Below the pieces are notes generated by a model. That model had not been told where the DNA came from. It saw only the letters and a list, made by a program, of their open reading frames with translations, and searched no databases. A DNA stretch of 64,000 bases from Mesobacillus jeotgali (GTDB lineage: Bacteria > Bacillota > Bacilli > Bacillales > Cytobacillaceae). Below are positions 1-7,149 of the stretch, piece after piece. Every line of letters starts with the position of its first letter. The stretch's first letter is position 1. Made by a program: the position numbers and the translations under genes. Where the stretch lies: contig NZ_CP109811.1 of assembly GCF_014856545.2 (NCBI RefSeq), positions 1,544,001 through 1,608,000 on the forward strand. The letters run 5' to 3'.

Positions 1-120
1 AAGAAATACTGGAGAATAGCCTCTAGTCCAATTCTACACAAAACCCTCGATAACTCTTACTGGAGTAATCGAGGGCTCAAAAGTCTATATCAAAGATATG
101 AATTTCTACGTCAAACTTAA
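1..120 (+). CDS. ltrA: Group II intron reverse transcriptase/maturase, C-terminal end only
   Basis: Frame 1 is open from the window edge to a TAA at 118-120 and encodes 39 residues. It contains KKYWRIASSPILHKTL and GLKSLYQRYEFLRQT, which resemble the C-terminal tail of LtrA-type maturases as I know the family. The full protein would carry reverse transcriptase and maturase domains that aid splicing and retrohoming. The domain V/VI RNA structure begins three bases after the stop, the normal arrangement. The catalytic domains lie outside the window, so activity cannot be assessed. Confidence 0.7.
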   Translation, partial: KKYWRIASSPILHKTLDNSYWSNRGLKSLYQRYEFLRQT

Positions 121-194
121 TTGAACCGCCGTATACCGAACGGTACGTACGGTGGTGTGAGAGGTCGGGGGTTAGTCACCCCCTCCTACTCGAT
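1..194 (+). mobile_element. 3' end of a group II intron (domains V and VI), cut by the window edge
   Basis: Positions 123-158 fold as a domain V hairpin: a lower stem ACCGCCGTA with TACGGTGGT, a two-base bulge, and a short upper stem closed by GAAC. Positions 160-193 form a domain VI-like hairpin with GGGGG/CCCCC arms, and the element appears to end near CTACTCGAT at 194. These are the ribozyme parts that catalyse splicing and carry the branch-point A. The end of an intron-encoded protein lies just upstream, as expected. Only the 3' end is visible, so intactness, class and insertion site cannot be judged. Confidence 0.85.
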
Positions 195-199
195 TATAA

Positions 200-394
200 T
201 TAAGCTTCTGTAATCGTAACAAGCTTAATGTCTTTTGTATCGAATCTATAAAAAACATTATCCTCTCCAGTGAACTCGATCATCCCTTCTTGATCTTTCG
301 CATCCTGGATGGCTTCTGAAATGTTTTCTACCTCGATTGGTCGTGAAACTTGAAAATCTTTTTCAAAAAAATAGTTAATCTTAAATTTAGACAT
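200..394 (-). CDS. Hypothetical protein, 64 aa
   Basis: I do not recognise this family. The start is placed at the ATG at 394 because AAGGGAG lies just upstream; an in-frame start further upstream lacks a site. The protein (MSKFKINYFFEKDF...) is soluble, acidic and mixed alpha/beta in composition, with no cysteines, signal peptide or membrane segment. Its stop lies 6 bp from the apparent end of the group II intron, so the intron sits immediately downstream of this gene. It may be a small conserved Bacillaceae protein; no function can be assigned. Confidence 0.6.
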   Translation of the reverse strand: MSKFKINYFFEKDFQVSRPIEVENISEAIQDAKDQEGMIEFTGEDNVFYRFDTKDIKLVTITEA

Positions 395-496
395 GTTGTT
401 CTCCCTTCTTTTTATCCTCACTTTCTTTTTTTCCTTAACAGGAGTATGTCTAAACATGAATATGCAAATGGAATATTTTAATTTTCATTCTCGAGC

Positions 497-1729
497 TTAA
501 TTGTTCCATTCCGCCAGTTTTTCATCGGAAGGAAGGAACATAGTCAGAATTCCCAGAAGGGGCAGGAATCCGACACAGATGATCATCAGAGGCAATCCGA
601 TCAAGTCAGCAAGGTATCCTAATCCGACAGAACCGATGGCCCCCATACCGAATGCGAGACCTACTGTCAGGCCAGCCATCGTACCGATTTTGCCCGGAAC
701 GAGCTCCTGTGCATATACAACAGTTACTGAAAAGCTCGACATCAGAATAAAGCCGCTTACCGTCAGCAGAGCAAACGCAATAGTATATGGCATAAATGGA
801 ATGATTGCGGACAATGGAGCAGTAGCAATCATCGATAAAAATATGATGTTTTTCTTTCCAAATCGGTCTGCCAGCGGACCGCCGAAAAATGTGCCGAATG
901 CACCGGCAACAAGGAACGCAAACAGGAATATTTGTGCCTCCCTGATCGAAAGGCCATATTTCTCGATTGCATAAAACGCGTAAAAATTCGTCATCCCTGA
1001 AATATACCAGGACCGGGCAAAAATCAAAAATAGAATCAAAACGAGTGCCATTTTAATGTTTTTTGAGATTCCCTTGCTGACCTGTACGCTTGCTTTCTTG
1101 GCTTTGGCGGCTAATTTTTCATAATCCAATTTACGGCTGTACCAGGCTGCGATATATAAGAGCAGACCAACAGCAATTGCTGCAACTAACGTAAACCAAA
1201 TTGCTCCGAATTGACCGAGCGGTACGAGGATGAGCGCAGTAATCAGCGGGGCAAGTGCCTGCCCGGAATTGCCGCCGACCTGGTATATGGACTGTGCCAA
1301 TCCCCTGCGCGGGCCGGCTGCCATATAGGCTACACGGGAGCCTTCTGGATGGAAAACAGCTGACCCAAGTCCTATGAATAAAACGGAAAGAATAACAAAT
1401 TCAAAACTTGAAGCGAATGCAAGGCCAAGAACACCGAACATTGTCGAGGTCAAACCCAGCGGCAGGGCATAAGGCATTGGCTTTTTGTCAGTTGCCATTC
1501 CAATCAAGGGCTGAAGGATGGAGGAGACAATATTCAAAGAAAAGGCGATCATCCCTAATTGGGTAAATGAAAGCCCCATAGATTTTTCAAGGATCGGGAA
1601 CATCGCTGGAATAACAGATTGAATAGAATCATTAAGTAAATGTACTAATCCGATGATGAAGAGTATTTTATATGCTGTATCGTTTTGGTTCTGCGGTTTT
1701 GCTCTAACGGCGGCAGCTGATTGGCTCAT
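497..1729 (-). CDS. MFS exporter of the fosmidomycin-resistance (Fsr/YfnC) type
   Basis: A 410-residue major facilitator transporter with about twelve hydrophobic segments. The N-terminal stretch HLLNDSIQSVIPAMFPIL followed by SLNIVSSILQPLIG matches the pattern I know from Escherichia coli Fsr and B. subtilis YfnC. It is expected to act in the cytoplasmic membrane as a proton-driven drug exporter; the natural substrate is unknown. AGGAG lies a few bases upstream of the ATG. It is transcribed alone and divergently from the APH-type kinase at 1872. The family call is firm; the substrate is inference. Confidence 0.8.
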   Translation of the reverse strand: MSQSAAAVRAKPQNQNDTAYKILFIIGLVHLLNDSIQSVIPAMFPILEKSMGLSFTQLGMIAFSLNIVSSILQPLIGMATDKKPMPYALPLGLTSTMFGVLGLAFASSFEFVILSVLFIGLGSAVFHPEGSRVAYMAAGPRRGLAQSIYQVGGNSGQALAPLITALILVPLGQFGAIWFTLVAAIAVGLLLYIAAWYSRKLDYEKLAAKAKKASVQVSKGISKNIKMALVLILFLIFARSWYISGMTNFYAFYAIEKYGLSIREAQIFLFAFLVAGAFGTFFGGPLADRFGKKNIIFLSMIATAPLSAIIPFMPYTIAFALLTVSGFILMSSFSVTVVYAQELVPGKIGTMAGLTVGLAFGMGAIGSVGLGYLADLIGLPLMIICVGFLPLLGILTMFLPSDEKLAEWNN

Positions 1730-1871
1730 GAATGTCTCCTACTGAAATTATTTCGGTTTCCTACATATCATTTTACAAAAAAAGTCACAAGATAAAAATA
1801 GCTTTTCTGCCGAAAAATATGTTCTAATATAATTTAGAAAATACAGATTATTTATAAGGGGGAACTTTTGA

Positions 1872-2867
1872 ATGGAAAAAGCCGTGAGTTCATTGATGAA
1901 CCAGGAGATTTTAAATGATTTTCTGGATCGGTTTAATCTGGAGAGGGAAGTAAAAAAACTGGGTGATTTTGAGAACTATGTTTTTGAAACATATAGAAAT
2001 GGCCATCCATATATCATGCGGCTCACACACAGTTCCCACCGGAGCAAGGATGAGGTTTTAGCCGAACTGGACTGGATGAGGCATCTAAACAACGAAGGTC
2101 TGTCGGTTCCGGAAGTTTTCCCCTCCAAAAACGGGCTTCTTGCAGAAGAAATTCTGGCAGAAGATAGAAGTGAATTCTATGGTTGTTTATTTGCTAAAGC
2201 GCCAGGAGCTGCAGTCAGTGTGCGGTCAGAAAAATTCAATGAAGAACTGTTCAAAAAATGGGGGGAAACGACAGCAAGGATGCATCATGCCACAAAATCC
2301 TATAAGCCATCTGAAGGCATAAAAGCACGCAGCAGCTGGGATGAGGACGAACTTTTGTCAGTTGAAAAATATTATCCTTCTGACGAGAGGGAATTAGTAG
2401 AAAACGCGAAAGAAGTGATTGCAGAGATTTCCGCTCTTCCAAAAAATATAGATAATTACGGTGTCATCCATACTGACATCCATTCAGGGAACTTTTTTTA
2501 TGATGGAGAACAGATTCATGTTTTTGATTTTGATGATGCGAGTTACCATTGGTTCGCCTCAGATATCGCAATTCCTTTGTACTATTCAATCATATATCGA
2601 ATCCCTGCTGGCGAGGAAGAAGCACGAAATCGCTTCGGCCAGATGTTTCTTGATGCGTTTATAAAAGGATACCAAAAAGCGAACGATTTGCCCGAAGGCT
2701 GGAAGGAACAAGTTCCGTTGTTCCTGATGCTTCGCGATATTGTCCTGTATTCAGTCCTGCACAAAAAAATCGCTCCAGAGGATAGGGACGAAAAATTGAA
2801 AGTTATGATGGATGAAATCGCAGTCAGGATCAGGAATAAACAGCCGATTATAAATATTAAAAACTAA
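1872..2867 (+). CDS. Aminoglycoside phosphotransferase (APH)-fold kinase
   Basis: A 331-residue APH/choline-kinase superfamily protein. The catalytic loop HTDIHSGN is at residues 200-207 (D202 catalytic base, N207 metal ligand), and FDFDD at 218-222 supplies the metal-binding aspartate D219. The N-lobe has an EVLAELDWM stretch typical of the fold. RBS AAGGGGGAAC precedes the ATG. The family includes drug, amino-sugar and homoserine kinases, so the substrate is unknown and resistance should not be assumed. A weak TATAAT-type -10 lies at about 1829-1834. It ends in a terminator shared with the convergent TPM gene. Confidence 0.8.
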   Translation: MEKAVSSLMNQEILNDFLDRFNLEREVKKLGDFENYVFETYRNGHPYIMRLTHSSHRSKDEVLAELDWMRHLNNEGLSVPEVFPSKNGLLAEEILAEDRSEFYGCLFAKAPGAAVSVRSEKFNEELFKKWGETTARMHHATKSYKPSEGIKARSSWDEDELLSVEKYYPSDERELVENAKEVIAEISALPKNIDNYGVIHTDIHSGNFFYDGEQIHVFDFDDASYHWFASDIAIPLYYSIIYRIPAGEEEARNRFGQMFLDAFIKGYQKANDLPEGWKEQVPLFLMLRDIVLYSVLHKKIAPEDRDEKLKVMMDEIAVRIRNKQPIINIKN

Positions 2868-2871
2868 AAGG

Positions 2872-2903
2872 AAAACACCAGAGCAAATTGCTTCTGGTGT
2901 TTT
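2872..2903. terminator. Bidirectional intrinsic terminator
   Basis: An 11-bp inverted repeat AAAACACCAGA/TCTGGTGTTTT with a 10-base loop lies between the stops of the APH-type gene and the TPM-domain gene. Terminal A and T runs serve both strands. Confidence 0.8.
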
Positions 2904-2910
2904 CGTCAAT

Positions 2911-3642
2911 TTACCAGCCGCGGCTGGCACCGCCTCCTCCGGAAGATCCGCCTCCTCCTCCTCGAGGTCCTCCGCCACCGCCGCCTCTCGATATAATCGA
3001 TAGCAGCAAGTAGGTTAGGGTCCCGCCGAAGAACATAAAATCCAGGACAATGACGCCGATAACGATTATGACGAGCAGCCATGATGGTATTGGCAAGTCT
3101 TGCTGCTGAACATCACGCGGTGCACTGCCGAATTCATTTGTACCTGATACCTCGTTAGCAAGCGCCTGATACGTATTCATGACAGCAAGGTTAGGCTGGC
3201 CATTTTGTAAATGTGGAATCGCATATTCATCAAGGATTCGTCCGGATTTGCCATCAGGGATGATTCCTTCTAGTCCATATCCGACTTCAATCCTGATTTT
3301 CTTTTCCTGCATGGCTATCACTAGCAGCACGCCGTTATCATTTTCTTTCGTTCCAAGCCCAAATTTTCTGTAAGCTTCGACTGAGTATTCCTCAATGCTT
3401 GACTCGCCGATCGAGTCTACAGTAAGGACAGCAATCTGAGAAGTAGTCTGATCATCAATCGACCTTCCGATATTTTTTAACTGTATTTCCTCGTTCTCGC
3501 TTAAAACATTGGCGAAATCCTGGACATATATATCCCCAACTGGTGCAGGTATCTCATTTGGTGCGGCGATTGCCCCGGTAGGAAGCAGCAATAGCAGGAT
3601 GCCAAGTATTGCCACCAGGCCAGGGAATCTATTTATGCTCAT
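2911..3642 (-). CDS. TPM-domain membrane protein (YgcG family)
   Basis: A 243-residue protein with an N-terminal signal/anchor (residues 5-27), a TPM domain at about 36-155 (VLLVIAMQEKKIRIEVGYGLEG is the diagnostic core), a second membrane segment at about 185-210 and a very glycine-rich tail ending GGGASRGW. TPM domains face outside; family members are linked to photosystem repair in plants and envelope stress in bacteria, and phosphatase activity is reported for some. It lies 2 bp downstream of the LemA gene, so the two are co-transcribed, a widespread LemA/TPM pairing. Exact role unknown. Confidence 0.85.
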   Translation of the reverse strand: MSINRFPGLVAILGILLLLLPTGAIAAPNEIPAPVGDIYVQDFANVLSENEEIQLKNIGRSIDDQTTSQIAVLTVDSIGESSIEEYSVEAYRKFGLGTKENDNGVLLVIAMQEKKIRIEVGYGLEGIIPDGKSGRILDEYAIPHLQNGQPNLAVMNTYQALANEVSGTNEFGSAPRDVQQQDLPIPSWLLVIIVIGVIVLDFMFFGGTLTYLLLSIISRGGGGGGPRGGGGGSSGGGGASRGW

Positions 3643-3644
3643 CC

Positions 3645-4214
3645 TCAGCCTCCAAAGTCAACCTCAGGGGCTTCCTGTGCCCGAGGGTCCGCCTGGAAGT
3701 ATTCCTTTTCGTCGAAACCTGTTATGTTAGCGATGATGGCACCTGGGAATTGCTTTACTTTCCGGTTATAAACGGATACCTGATCATTGTAATCCTTTCT
3801 TGCCACAGCCAGTCTATTTTCCGTACCGGCAAGCTCATCCATTAATTGGGTGAACTGCCTGTCCGCTTTCAGGTTTGGGTAGTTTTCCACAACGACAAGC
3901 AAGCGGCTTAAGGCACCGGACAATTCGGCATTAGCAGTTGCCTGCTCTTCCGGCGTATTCGCTCCCGCTAATCTAGCACGAGCATCTGAGATGGATTGGA
4001 TGACTTCTTTTTCATGAGCTGCATACCCCTTGACCGAATTGACAAGGTTTGGGATGAGGTCAAGTCTCCGCTGAAGCTGGTTCTCTACCTGGGCATATGC
4101 CTGGTTGACATTCTCTTCCTCGGCAACGAAGTTATTATAGCTGCCAACTCCCATCATGATGAAAATTCCTAGTAAGACTAATAAACCAATGACAATTCCT
4201 AATCCTTTTTTCAC
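3645..4214 (-). CDS. lemA: LemA family membrane protein
   Basis: A 189-residue LemA protein: short N-terminus, one membrane helix (GIVIGLLVLLGIFIMMGVG), then a helical extracytoplasmic domain with the family hallmark NLVNSVKGYAAHEKEV. The GTG at 4214 is preferred over the in-frame GTG at 4223, because AGGAG at 4222-4226 overlaps the latter and is 7 nt from the former, giving the usual MKKG-like start. It is first gene of a two-gene unit with the TPM protein. LemA proteins are thought to work with TPM partners in the envelope; the molecular function is not established. Confidence 0.88.
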   Translation of the reverse strand: MKKGLGIVIGLLVLLGIFIMMGVGSYNNFVAEEENVNQAYAQVENQLQRRLDLIPNLVNSVKGYAAHEKEVIQSISDARARLAGANTPEEQATANAELSGALSRLLVVVENYPNLKADRQFTQLMDELAGTENRLAVARKDYNDQVSVYNRKVKQFPGAIIANITGFDEKEYFQADPRAQEAPEVDFGG

Positions 4215-4367
4215 TCTAGCCACTCCTAATTCTTAGTTGTTTGGTGATGCCCGTATTTTTCCCTCATTTGTGAGGGTTTTAAACTTAATAGAATTGATAC
4301 TCTCTTGCCACGGAAACTTACCTCCTTATCTTTCCACTTGAAATCCTTCATTTTATTATTGGAAACC

Positions 4368-4563
4368 CTGTTGATTGTAGTGGAAGGCGCGTAGACTCCT
4401 CCGAAAATGCTAACGCATTTCCCTCGTGCGTGGGCAGGTTCGAGGAAGCTGAATCAATGTCCTGCAGGATCAGCTGGACAGTTGAGACCCCGCAGGAGCT
4501 TGCTCCGAGGAGGCTCACCGCCAGCCCTGCGGAAAGCGAAACGCCTGGAACGAAAATCAACAG
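4368..4563. repeat. Large palindromic intergenic repeat of a common Bacillaceae type
   Basis: The ends CTGTTGATT (4368-4376) and AATCAACAG (4555-4563) are perfect inverted repeats. Inside are further complementary blocks (GGAAGGCGC with GCGCCT-like sequence, GAGGAGGCTCACC near the right end), so the whole 196 bp can fold into one long cruciform or RNA hairpin. I recognise this pattern as a dispersed intergenic element in many Bacillus genomes. A 70-codon ORF within it on the minus strand is a by-product. The rest of 4224-4683 holds only the promoter regions of lemA and the MarR gene. Confidence 0.75.
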
Positions 4564-4683
4564 TCTTGTTTAAGGACTTTATTTAGTTTTTCATATAAAA
4601 TTAAGGGAAATACTGATAAAAACAACGAATTCAGATATACTCTAGTTATGGATTAGTCGATTGAGGTAAAGGAATGAAATTGT

Positions 4684-5121
4684 ATGAAAAATGAGACAGA
4701 AAAATCTTTGAAATTATTCATTGTATTATCCAGAGCGTACAGGGCTGTCAATGAAAAGGTGAACAAGGTCATCCAAAGAAATGGACTGAACCCGACTGAA
4801 TTTGCTGTTTTAGAGCTTTTATACCACAAAGGCGAACAGCCATTGCAGCAAATAGGGGGAAAGATTCTTCTGGCAAGCGGCAGTATCACCTATGTAGTTG
4901 ATAAACTTGAAGAAAAAGGCTATTTAAACAGAGTAGCCTGTCCTAAAGATCGAAGAGTCACTTATGCGAAAATTTCTGAAGATGGAAGAAAACTAATAGA
5001 AGAAATTTTTCCTGAACACAGCGCGTTGATCCACGAACTGATGGACAGCCTGAATGATGATGAAAAAGACACAGCGATTGAGTTGCTAAAAAAGCTGGGC
5101 CTATCTGTAAGCAAATATTAA
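4684..5121 (+). CDS. mhqR: MarR family regulator, MhqR-like
   Basis: A 145-residue winged-helix regulator. The core NGLNPTEFAVLELLYHKG and the wing region GSITYVVDKLEEKGYLNR followed by CPKDRRVTYAKI are classic MarR. The sequence closely recalls B. subtilis MhqR (YkvE), which represses quinone-detoxifying dioxygenases and azoreductase genes; the ortholog is also in the ykv region. MhqR-type targets are not evident next door. One cysteine lies in the wing (C104 or nearby). A TATACT -10-like box is at about 4635, and a strong terminator follows. Family is certain; the ortholog call is moderate. Confidence 0.7.
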   Translation: MKNETEKSLKLFIVLSRAYRAVNEKVNKVIQRNGLNPTEFAVLELLYHKGEQPLQQIGGKILLASGSITYVVDKLEEKGYLNRVACPKDRRVTYAKISEDGRKLIEEIFPEHSALIHELMDSLNDDEKDTAIELLKKLGLSVSKY

Positions 5122-5147
5122 AAAACGGCAAATGCCGTTTTTTTATT
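5121..5147 (+). terminator. Intrinsic terminator of the MarR gene
   Basis: AAAACGGCA/TGCCGTTTT hairpin followed by a run of T, directly after the stop codon. Confidence 0.85.
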
Positions 5148-5265
5148 GTTTTCTTCTGAAAAATTTATCTAAAGAGCAGTTATAAAAAGGGAAAAAGGGA
5201 ATATCCGTAGAATAGGAAAGGGATGGGGATAATACATCCCTTATAAAGAAAAAGGGGGCAATACC

Positions 5266-6960
5266 GTGAAATATGAGCAATATACATATACCCGCCCGAA
5301 TTTGGATGAAGTCACTGCTAAATTCGATAAACTTCTCGAACAATTCAAAAATGCAGGCTCTGTTGAGGAGCAAAGCACGGCAATGAATGGCATCAATAAT
5401 TTGCGCAATGATGTCGGCACAATGTTCAATCTTTGCTATATCCGCCATTCTATCGATACCGAAGATGAGTTCTATAAGCAAGAACAGGATTTCCTGGATG
5501 AACTGGCTCCACAGGTAGAGGGCTTGGTGACAAAGTATTATGAAGCACTTGTTTCGTCTTCTTTCCGTGATGAACTCGAAGCCAAATGGGGAAGTCAGCT
5601 TTTCGCTTTGGCCGATGCACAGTTAAAACAGTTTTCACCGGAAATCGTTCCATTGATGCAGAAGGAAAACAAGCTTTCCACTGAATATACAAAGCTTGTT
5701 GCTTCAGCGAAAATCATGTTCGAAGGGGAAGAGAGGACTCTTGCACAGCTTGATCCTTTTACAGAGTCTAAAGACCGTGAAACAAGAAAGAAAGCAAGTG
5801 AAGCTAAATTTGCATTCTTTTCCGAGCATGGAGAAGAGTTCGATCGGATTTATGATGAGCTTGTTAAAGTGAGAACTGGGATGGCCCATAAACTTGGCTA
5901 CAGTAACTTTGTAGAGCTTGCTTACTATCGCATGTTCCGTACTGACTATGACAGCAGCATGGTAGCAGCATTCAGGGACCAGGTTCATAAATACATCGTT
6001 CGGGTCGCTTCGAAGCTTAAGGAACGTCAAAAGAATCGTATAGGTGTCGGGGAATTAAAGTACTATGATGAGCCATTCGATTTCAAAACCGGTAATGCGG
6101 CTCCAAAAGGAAGTCCTGACTGGATCATTGAAAATGGACAGAAAATGTATAATGAGCTATCTCCTCAGACAGGCGAATTCTTCCGTTACATGAATGAAAA
6201 CAATCTGATGGACCTGGTTGCAAAGAAAGGTAAAGCAGGCGGAGGCTATTGCACATATATTGAAAACTATAAGTCACCATTCATATTCTCGAACTTTAAC
6301 GGCACCTCAGGCGATATTGATGTGCTGACACATGAAGCGGGCCATGCCTTCCAGGTATATTCAAGCCGTCATTTTGAAATTCCGGAATATAACTGGCCTA
6401 CCTATGAGGCTTGTGAAATCCACTCGATGAGCATGGAGTTCTTCACATGGCCATGGATGGAACTATTCTTCAAAGAGGATACCGATAAATATAAATTCTC
6501 GCATCTAAGCAGTGCGCTGCTATTCTTGCCATACGGAGTTTCTGTTGACGAATTCCAGCACTGGGTCTATGAAAATCCTGAGGCTACCCCTGCAGAAAGA
6601 AAGCAGCAATGGCGTGAGATCGAGAAGAAGTATTTACCGCATAAAGACTATGATGGAAACACTTATTTAGAAGAAGGCGGATTCTGGCAGCGACAGGGCC
6701 ATATCTATAATTCACCTTTCTACTATATCGATTACACGCTTGCGCAGATTTGTGCATTCCAATTCTGGAAGCGTTCAAGAGAAAATCAGTCCGAAGCATG
6801 GAATGATTATGCTAACCTCTGCAAGCTGGGAGGAAGCATGGCTTTCACTGACCTAGTCAAGGAAGCGAATCTGATTTCACCATTCGAAGAGGGCTGCGTC
6901 CAGTCAGTAATTGGCGAAATCGAGAGCTGGCTTGATTCAGTTGACGATAGCAAGCTGTAA
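5266..6960 (+). CDS. pepF: M3 family oligoendopeptidase F
   Basis: A 564-residue zinc metallopeptidase of the M3B (PepF) family. The zinc site HEAGH is at residues 356-360, with the third ligand expected in the downstream EIHSMSMEF helix (about 380-388). There is no signal peptide, so it acts in the cytosol, cutting short peptides. Length and composition match complete family members of about 560-600 residues. RBS AAAGGGGGCA lies upstream of the ATG. It is monocistronic with a strong terminator. The family call is firm; its peptide substrates are unknown, and some family members affect sporulation signalling. Confidence 0.9.
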   Translation: MKYEQYTYTRPNLDEVTAKFDKLLEQFKNAGSVEEQSTAMNGINNLRNDVGTMFNLCYIRHSIDTEDEFYKQEQDFLDELAPQVEGLVTKYYEALVSSSFRDELEAKWGSQLFALADAQLKQFSPEIVPLMQKENKLSTEYTKLVASAKIMFEGEERTLAQLDPFTESKDRETRKKASEAKFAFFSEHGEEFDRIYDELVKVRTGMAHKLGYSNFVELAYYRMFRTDYDSSMVAAFRDQVHKYIVRVASKLKERQKNRIGVGELKYYDEPFDFKTGNAAPKGSPDWIIENGQKMYNELSPQTGEFFRYMNENNLMDLVAKKGKAGGGYCTYIENYKSPFIFSNFNGTSGDIDVLTHEAGHAFQVYSSRHFEIPEYNWPTYEACEIHSMSMEFFTWPWMELFFKEDTDKYKFSHLSSALLFLPYGVSVDEFQHWVYENPEATPAERKQQWREIEKKYLPHKDYDGNTYLEEGGFWQRQGHIYNSPFYYIDYTLAQICAFQFWKRSRENQSEAWNDYANLCKLGGSMAFTDLVKEANLISPFEEGCVQSVIGEIESWLDSVDDSKL

Positions 6961-6979
6961 AAAATAGTGGCACTTACAG

Positions 6980-7022
6980 TCTGCAGACAAACGATGAAAA
7001 TCGGTTTGTCTGCAGTTTTTTA
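6980..7022 (+). terminator. Intrinsic terminator of pepF
   Basis: CTGCAGACAAAC/GTTTGTCTGCAG stem closed by GATGAAAATCG, followed by T-rich sequence. Confidence 0.9.
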
Positions 7023-7114
7023 TTTTTATTGATTGTGGATTTGTTATCATACGAGGAACGGTACCCTTATGAGTGTGGAAATACTATTATAAGAATATCT
7101 TTCAAATTTAAAAT

Positions 7115-7144
7115 TAATAAAAGCCCGCATCCTCATGCGGGCTT
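7115..7144 (-). terminator. Intrinsic terminator of the RND transporter gene
   Basis: AAGCCCGCA/TGCGGGCTT hairpin at 7121-7144, followed on the minus strand by a T-rich tract, 6 bp after the transporter's stop. Confidence 0.85.
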
Positions 7145-7149
7145 CATCA

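Noticed and set aside
501..974. A 157-codon plus-strand ORF
   Set aside because: It lies antisense within the Fsr-like transporter gene, whose frame is clearly the coding one.
1872..2867. A confident antibiotic-resistance call for the APH-fold protein
   Set aside because: The kinase motifs are shared by many metabolic kinases; nothing in the sequence or neighbours points to a drug.
4348..4560. A 70-codon minus-strand ORF
   Set aside because: It lies within the palindromic repeat and has no ribosome site.
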